The notes under the pieces are model-generated. The model did no database searches, was not told the DNA's origin, and saw only the letters and a list, made by a program, of their open reading frames with translations. Of a stretch of DNA of 64,000 nucleotides, positions 62,124-64,000 are shown piece after piece. The position numbers and the translations under genes are program-made. The number at the start of each line of letters is the position of its first letter. Within the stretch, counting starts at the first letter, position 1. Location: positions 1 through 64,000 of the forward strand of contig NZ_JAJTNB010000007.1 in assembly GCF_021300655.1 (NCBI RefSeq). Direction: 5' to 3'. The DNA comes from Helicobacter kayseriensis (GTDB lineage Bacteria > Campylobacterota > Campylobacteria > Campylobacterales > Helicobacteraceae).

Positions 62124-63474
62124 AGAGAATCATCACAAGAGTATAGAAAACCAAAAGGAGGTTTTCAACACCCGAGCGAGGAGATCTATCGATAAGATTC
62201 ATCACTCCAAAGATAAGAGAAGGCTTGCAATAGGCAATCCAAAAAGTAACACCAGAAAAAAAGAGTAGTCTGCTCCATCTCCAAAAGAGACTGCAAAATC
62301 CAACGAGATAGACTAAGTCTATTATTTTGCTTTGTGTGAAAAAAGGCACATTGAAAAACCCTATAAGAGTGCCCTTGGAATGACTATCAATAAAGGCTTG
62401 AAGATTTGTCCCATATTTACAAGCAAAAAGAGCAAGTCCAAAGCCCCCAATCGCAACAACTATCCAAGAAATGATTTGTAGCAAATCCGTGTGGTGGTCT
62501 GAGGTTTGGCGATAGAAAAAAAGTTGCCATTTATCAATCCATTCTCTAGAGAGGATTGGAGGGTTTTTAGAATCTAGTTCAATCTCTTTGCAATAGAGTT
62601 CCATTCTGTGATAGTCCAAACTATCTAGAAGATTATTTTGTTTGATATAGTTATCTTTAAGTGTTTGAAAACATTTTCGTAAATCAATGCGAAATTCTCT
62701 TTTTCCTGCCAACTCCCTAAAGGAATAGAAAAAAGCTTGTTCTGATGTCTGAATTTTTCCAACAAGAAATGCTTTTGAAATGTTTGGAATTTCAATACAC
62801 TGAATATTAGTAAAATTAAAAAATTTCTCAAATTTACTTCCATCAAGAATCAGAAATGACAAAAACTTTGAATCTTGAAAATTTATTATTTGAAAATTTG
62901 AATTGATGATTTCCGTTGATTTTTCAAAAGTAGATAATAAAAAATCAGCTCTCTCTATTTTATTGAAATCCATTTCTAAAATATTAAAAATACTTTCTCG
63001 AATATGCAAATCATGCATTTTGTTCTGATTCATTGTTATCACATCGAATTGATTTTGATTCCAATACAAAAACTCATCGAAGGTATTTTGACAAAAAGAT
63101 ATGCGTTCTCCCACCGTTCGCTCAAACCAAAAACCATGCCTAAAGGTATTTTTGCCAAAATACCAATACAAACAACTGCTTTTATGCACATTAACAGTGC
63201 CATTAAAAACACACTCATCAAATTGAATCTCGGGTATAGAAGAAAAATTTACATCTTGCTCAAAAATACATTGCCTTACTTCAATTCTCTTCAAATTTGC
63301 AAAAGATACAGTTTCTAAAAAAGTGCATTTTGTGAAATACATCCCAATGTGCGAATCTATATCTTCAAAATCACATTCATCAATTTCTTGTTCAACAATT
63401 TCTATCATTCCAAGTTCAAAGGAATATGAAATATCTTGACCAAAAATCCTTTCAATTAAATCATCATAAAGCAT
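62071..63474 (-). CDS. pentapeptide-repeat-like membrane protein
   Basis: A 467-residue protein. Residues 40-230 show a degenerate pentapeptide pattern with phenylalanine, isoleucine or leucine at five-residue intervals (FTKCTFLETVSFANLKRIEV; DFNKIERADFLLSTF), predicting a right-handed quadrilateral beta helix in the cytoplasm. Residues 335-455 hold about four membrane helices (ISWIVVAIGGFGLALFAC; LVYLVGFCSLFWRW; FFSGVTFWIAYC; LLLVFYTLVMILLLFSL). The C-terminal FSLQKTARKNSIVPS is almost identical in the upstream paralogue. Similar pentapeptide/membrane proteins occur in families in Helicobacter; function unknown. It is followed by the STAS-like/ATPase pair on the same strand. Confidence 0.75.
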   Translation of the reverse strand: MLYDDLIERIFGQDISYSFELGMIEIVEQEIDECDFEDIDSHIGMYFTKCTFLETVSFANLKRIEVRQCIFEQDVNFSSIPEIQFDECVFNGTVNVHKSSCLYWYFGKNTFRHGFWFERTVGERISFCQNTFDEFLYWNQNQFDVITMNQNKMHDLHIRESIFNILEMDFNKIERADFLLSTFEKSTEIINSNFQIINFQDSKFLSFLILDGSKFEKFFNFTNIQCIEIPNISKAFLVGKIQTSEQAFFYSFRELAGKREFRIDLRKCFQTLKDNYIKQNNLLDSLDYHRMELYCKEIELDSKNPPILSREWIDKWQLFFYRQTSDHHTDLLQIISWIVVAIGGFGLALFACKYGTNLQAFIDSHSKGTLIGFFNVPFFTQSKIIDLVYLVGFCSLFWRWSRLLFFSGVTFWIAYCKPSLIFGVMNLIDRSPRSGVENLLLVFYTLVMILLLFSLQKTARKNSIVPS

Positions 63475-63476
63475 TA

Positions 63477-63593
63477 TTACCCTTTAGCAACCATAATCCC
63501 CCTCCTCTCACCCATAAGAGTATAGAAGATACAGACCAGAATATCAATTTGAGATTCTAGCTCTAAGGTGAGAATCATGATTTCCTCTCTCAT
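63477..63593 (-). CDS. small open reading frame between the pentapeptide paralogues
   Basis: A 38-codon frame (MREEIMILTLELESQIDILV..., ending MVAKG) starting 9 bp after the stop of the upstream paralogue. AAAGGAA lies about 5 nt before its ATG, and its stop lies 2 bp before the ATG of the 467-residue gene. The central segment is hydrophobic (IDILVCIFYTLM), so it could be a short membrane peptide. It leaves the next gene without its own clear ribosome-binding site, suggesting translational coupling. No family recognised. Confidence 0.4.
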   Translation of the reverse strand: MREEIMILTLELESQIDILVCIFYTLMGERRGIMVAKG

Positions 63594-63602
63594 CGCTTTC
63601 CT

Positions 63603-63655
63603 TTAGCTTGGGATGATGGAGTTTTTGCGGGCGGTTTTTTGGAGAGAGAAGAGCA
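63603..63655. repeat. 53-bp direct repeat, copy 2 (3' end of the partial paralogue)
   Basis: Second copy of the repeat described at 62071-62123. It encodes the C-terminal SLQKTARKNSIIPS. Confidence 0.7.
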
Positions 63656-64000
63656 TCAAAAACATCAAGATACAATACACCACGCTAAGGCTCTGCATCG
63701 CAGGGAATGAAGTAGATGAGGAAGATTCTAAAAACTTGCCTATAAAGGGAAGTAAAAGAGTGGGTTTAAAAATCAAAACTCCAAAGACTAAAAGATAAAA
63801 GAAAATATTTCTTATTTTTATCAAAAGCTTATTTTTCAAGAGATCTAGGCTGATCAACGCTCCAAAACTCACGACAAACGCAAGACACAAAAACACAATA
63901 GAAAAAGATTCTGAGAAGTTATTTTGATTCCAAGAAAGGTTTTGTAAATCTTGCTTTTCTGTTTTTAGTTCTGATTTTGTAAGAGAATAGGTCGTTTTGC
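63603..64000 (-). CDS. pentapeptide/membrane paralogue, C-terminal part (5' end outside window)
   Basis: The frame is open from its stop at 63603 to the window edge, so the gene continues beyond base 64000. The visible 132 residues contain about three membrane helices (FLCLAFVVSFGALISLDLL; IFFYLLVFGVLIFKPTLLLPFI; VVYCILMFLMLFSL) and end FSLQKTARKNSIIPS, nearly identical to the neighbouring 467-residue protein. Over the last 53 bp the two genes differ at only four bases. A short internal GTG could be read as a start at 63896, but coding continues upstream of it. Only the membrane domain is visible; a pentapeptide region upstream is expected by analogy. Confidence 0.7.
   Translation of the reverse strand, partial: KTTYSLTKSELKTEKQDLQNLSWNQNNFSESFSIVFLCLAFVVSFGALISLDLLKNKLLIKIRNIFFYLLVFGVLIFKPTLLLPFIGKFLESSSSTSFPAMQSLSVVYCILMFLMLFSLQKTARKNSIIPS

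Overview
The window is AT-rich, densely packed bacterial DNA from the Campylobacterota, most likely a Helicobacter of the enterohepatic or intestinal type. The evidence is gene content and order. The run oorC-B-A-D / mltG / AsmA-like / nth / fliN / fliO / tonB is the arrangement I recall from H. pylori. So are M16 / mqnC / bamA, csd4 next to the FliS co-chaperone, and der next to flgP. The argF / small conserved gene / hemN / ferredoxin-like run, the selenocysteine genes and the PEB3-like protein are instead shared with Campylobacter and non-gastric Helicobacter. Species cannot be named from sequence reading alone.

Layout. 0-9.6 kb: 2-oxoglutarate oxidoreductase (oorDABC) and mltG on the minus strand; divergently, an AsmA-like protein, feoA, nth, a CheX-like gene, fliN, fliO and tonB. 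9.5-14.5 kb (minus): three exported flagellar-type proteins (FlgP family), argF, a small conserved gene, hemN and a truncated iron-sulfur protein. 14.5-21.9 kb: der, a three-tRNA cluster (fMet, Gln, selenocysteine), then selA, selB, a cysteine-desulfurase-like protein without its PLP lysine, and moeA. 21.9-28.8 kb: an outer membrane protein, pflA, flgL and the orphan regulator hsrA. 28.7-37 kb: csd4, the FliS co-chaperone, iron-sulfur fumarase with perR, ffh, gltS, murG and a WYL regulator. 37.3-48.8 kb: one 3,832-residue autotransporter. 49.2-58 kb: an M16-like protein without a zinc site, mqnC, bamA and recG (minus), then flgE. 58-60.4 kb: two mosaic paralogous outer membrane proteins and a PEB3/AcfC-like binding protein. 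60.7-64 kb (minus): an accessory cassette of two pentapeptide/membrane paralogues, short reading frames, a STAS-like DUF4325-type protein and a GHKL ATPase.

How the genes work together. Flagellar genes recur across the window (fliN, fliO, flgP group, pflA, flgL, FliS co-chaperone, flgE). Three of them carry clear GG-N10-GC sigma-54 promoters. The tRNA-Sec/selA/selB/moeA cluster supplies selenocysteine insertion and molybdenum cofactor, as needed for a selenium-dependent formate dehydrogenase that is not in the window. OorDABC and the class I fumarase are oxygen-sensitive iron-sulfur enzymes of a microaerobe; the fumarase is translationally coupled to a PerR-type repressor. The most novel-looking items are the degenerate desulfurase in the sel cluster, the right-end cassette resembling an RsbV/RsbW switch, and the autotransporter with an EF-hand-like loop and a charged tail beyond its barrel.
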